Below are positions 5,780-6,769 of a stretch of 6,769 nt of DNA, one piece after another. The translations under genes and the position numbers were made by a program. This stretch comes from Candidatus Eiseniibacteriota bacterium (GTDB lineage Bacteria; Eisenbacteria; RBG-16-71-46; SZUA-252). The DNA lies in the NCBI GenBank assembly GCA_016880395.1, contig JAEHDN010000125.1:1-6769 (forward strand), in the 5' to 3' direction. Within the stretch, counting starts at the first letter, position 1, and every line of letters begins with the position of its first letter. The notes below the pieces were generated by a model. It was not told where the DNA came from. It ran no database searches and saw only the letters and a program-made list of their open reading frames with translations.

Positions 5780-6481
5780 CTAGGGAGCGGTCGGAGCGGC
5801 CTGGAGCTCGCCGAGCCGGACGCCGGCGGCGTTCTTGATCGATGCCTCCGCTTGCGGCAAGAGGTCGATCTTCTTGTACACATCGATGGCCTTGGCGGTC
5901 TGCCCGGCGCGGGCCAGGCTGCGCGCCTGGGCCAGCATCGAGCGGCCGCGGAGGTTGTCGATGGTCGAGCGATCGGCCGACGAGGCATACGCGCTCGCGG
6001 CGGCTCCGAACTGCCCCGCGTCCTCCAGCGCGGTCCCGAGCCCGAGATAGCCGACCCGCTGGCGTTCCTTGTCGCCACCCGCCTTCTCGACGTACTTGCG
6101 GTACCACTCGGCCGCCTCGCCCGGCTTGCCCTGGGCCGCGTAGCTGTCGCCCAGAAGGAGCATGGCCTCGCGGGCCGAGTCCGTTCCCGGCTCGTTGTCG
6201 ACGATCTCCTTGAGCATCGGCGCGGCGCTCACGTAGTCCCCCTGCGTGACGGCGAGCGTGGCGCGGAATAGATCCCCGGAGGCCTTCTGCTCGGCCTTGC
6301 CGCGGGCCTGCATCATGAAGAATCCGAGGAGCGCGAGGAGGGCGAGGGCGCCGATCCCGACAAGGATCCGGTTGCCGTAGCGCTCCCAATGGACGGTCGC
6401 CTTGAACGCGGCGGTGACGAGCGGATCCTCCTTCATCTGCCGCTTCGTGATCTTGTGGTGCTTCACAAGGTGGGTCGACAA
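5780..6481 (-). CDS. Single-span TPR membrane protein, YfgM-like
   Basis: A 233-residue protein. It has a basic cytoplasmic N-terminus (HLVKHHKITKRQMKEDP), an aromatic/basic helix before the membrane, and one membrane span at about 39-57 (ILVGIGALALLALLGFFMM). The outer part is made of TPR-like helix pairs, for example GDYVSAAPMLKEIVDNEPG (81-99), LLLGDSYAAQGKPGEAAEWY (108-127), GLGTALEDAGQFGAAASAY (147-165) and ARSLARAGQTAKAIDVYKKI (186-205). This matches the layout of YfgM/TPR_21-type proteins, which dock near the SecYEG translocon and help periplasmic folding; here that role is inferred. The start is TTG at 6479-6481, set by AGGAGG at 6486-6491, 4 bases upstream. It is the first gene of its operon, behind a good promoter, and 12 bases before the GH57 gene. 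The functional link to alpha-glucan breakdown is unclear. Confidence 0.83.
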   Translation of the reverse strand: MSTHLVKHHKITKRQMKEDPLVTAAFKATVHWERYGNRILVGIGALALLALLGFFMMQARGKAEQKASGDLFRATLAVTQGDYVSAAPMLKEIVDNEPGTDSAREAMLLLGDSYAAQGKPGEAAEWYRKYVEKAGGDKERQRVGYLGLGTALEDAGQFGAAASAYASSADRSTIDNLRGRSMLAQARSLARAGQTAKAIDVYKKIDLLPQAEASIKNAAGVRLGELQAAPTAP

Positions 6482-6485
6482 AATT

Positions 6486-6491
6486 CCTCCT
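6486..6491 (-). promoter_or_regulatory. Shine-Dalgarno site fixing a TTG start
   Basis: AGGAGG on the minus strand, a full anti-16S match, lies 4 bases before TTG at 6479-6481. The next in-frame alternative, a GTG five codons later (6464-6466), would be 19 bases away, too far. This decides the TTG start of the TPR protein. Confidence 0.75.
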
Positions 6492-6508
6492 GATCGGGTG
6501 AGCGGATG

Positions 6509-6537
6509 ATTCTACGCGTTCGGCCGGGCCGCGTCAA
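6509..6537 (-). promoter_or_regulatory. Sigma70-like promoter overlapping the upstream stop codon
   Basis: On the minus strand TTGACG (6532-6537) and TAGAAT (6509-6514) are separated by exactly 17 bases, and each matches five of six consensus positions. The TGA inside TTGACG is the stop codon of the upstream gene. The expected transcript start is near 6502, giving a leader of about 20 bases that carries the AGGAGG site. It should drive the TPR-GH57 operon. Confidence 0.62.
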
Positions 6538-6769
6538 ACGCGCCGGCTCGCGGGGCGGGCCCTGGAAGAGGTGGTCGCGCGCGCGGGCTTTCCATCGGGA
6601 ACCAGGGACAGGAGCGCGGCCGCGACGAGACGTGCCTCGGTGTCGAGCACCCGCTGGCGAACCGCGGCGGATAGCTTCCGCTCCCAGTCCTCCTTGAGCT
6701 GGAGGATCCGCCCCGCCTCGCGCCCCTCCCCGCGTTTCCTCCGCCCGGATCGCTCCTCGGCGATGAGGG
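6534..6769 (-). CDS. Unrecognised charged helical protein, C-terminal fragment
   Basis: The gene enters from the right edge; 77 residues and the TGA stop (6534-6536) are inside, with the frame set by codons ending at 6767. The visible part is strongly charged and helix-like (LIAEERSGRRKRGEGREAGR and then ILQLKEDWERKLSAAVRQRV), followed by DTEARLVAAALLSLVP and a short Arg/Ser/Ala-rich tail. The high G/C at third codon positions and the alternating charge favour this frame over the other open minus frame, which reads as Pro/Ser/Arg-rich noise. I do not recognise a family. The end of the coding region overlaps the promoter of the TPR gene. Confidence 0.55.
   Translation of the reverse strand, partial: LIAEERSGRRKRGEGREAGRILQLKEDWERKLSAAVRQRVLDTEARLVAAALLSLVPDGKPARATTSSRARPASRRV

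Noticed and set aside
3647..6271. Plus-strand open frame of 874 codons opposite the GH57 and TPR genes
   Set aside because: It is antisense to two well-supported genes, is rich in Arg/Gly/Ala/Pro/His without any family motif, and stays open only because of the very high G+C.
5418..6389. Minus-strand open frame of 323 codons spanning the TPR and GH57 genes
   Set aside because: It is a shifted reading of both genes, Arg-rich and without motifs; the TPR and GH57 frames explain the same DNA.

Overview
The window is GC-rich and every gene I can support lies on the minus strand, so transcription runs from high to low coordinates. The codon style, the minus-strand operons with short gaps, the YfgM-like TPR membrane protein, the cytoplasmic GH57 enzyme and the Wzx-type flippase suggest a high-GC diderm bacterium of an environmental lineage (for example an Eisenbacteria-, Gemmatimonadota- or Myxococcota-like group). 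I cannot fix the phylum from sequence alone.

Right block (about 6769 down to 2765). It starts with the C-terminal 77 codons of an unrecognised, highly charged helical protein (6534-6767). A strong sigma70-like promoter (TTGACG, 17 bases, TAGAAT) overlaps that gene's stop codon. It should drive a single-span TPR membrane protein with a TTG start and an AGGAGG ribosome site (5780-6481). Twelve bases later comes a 716-residue GH57 glycoside hydrolase of the amylopullulanase/alpha-amylase type (3617-5767). After 85 bases follow two small membrane proteins that overlap by one base: a Tic20/DUF4870-like protein (3157-3531) and a two-span protein with a charged helical tail (2765-3157).

Middle (2422-2764). 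This 343-base gap contains a long imperfect palindrome with an 18-base perfect core arm, and a degenerate tandem copy beside it. It separates two operons that run in the same direction and could be a mobile or REP-like palindromic repeat, a terminator, or both. A possible promoter for the left operon lies at 2515-2541.

Left block (2421 down to 1). This looks like the start of an exopolysaccharide or capsule operon: a DegT/DnrJ/EryC1/StrS-like PLP enzyme (1246-2421), a FemAB/GNAT-type acyltransferase with an ATGA overlap (149-1249), and after 25 bases the N-terminus of a polysaccharide flippase (1-123, running off the window). Together they suggest making or modifying an amino sugar, acylating a glycan or its precursor, and exporting a lipid-linked glycan. 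The PLP enzyme has Asn where the family normally has the Asp that contacts the cofactor ring nitrogen.

I see no tRNA, rRNA, CRISPR array, transposase or integrase. The most unusual items are the palindromic repeat between the operons and the altered PLP site.
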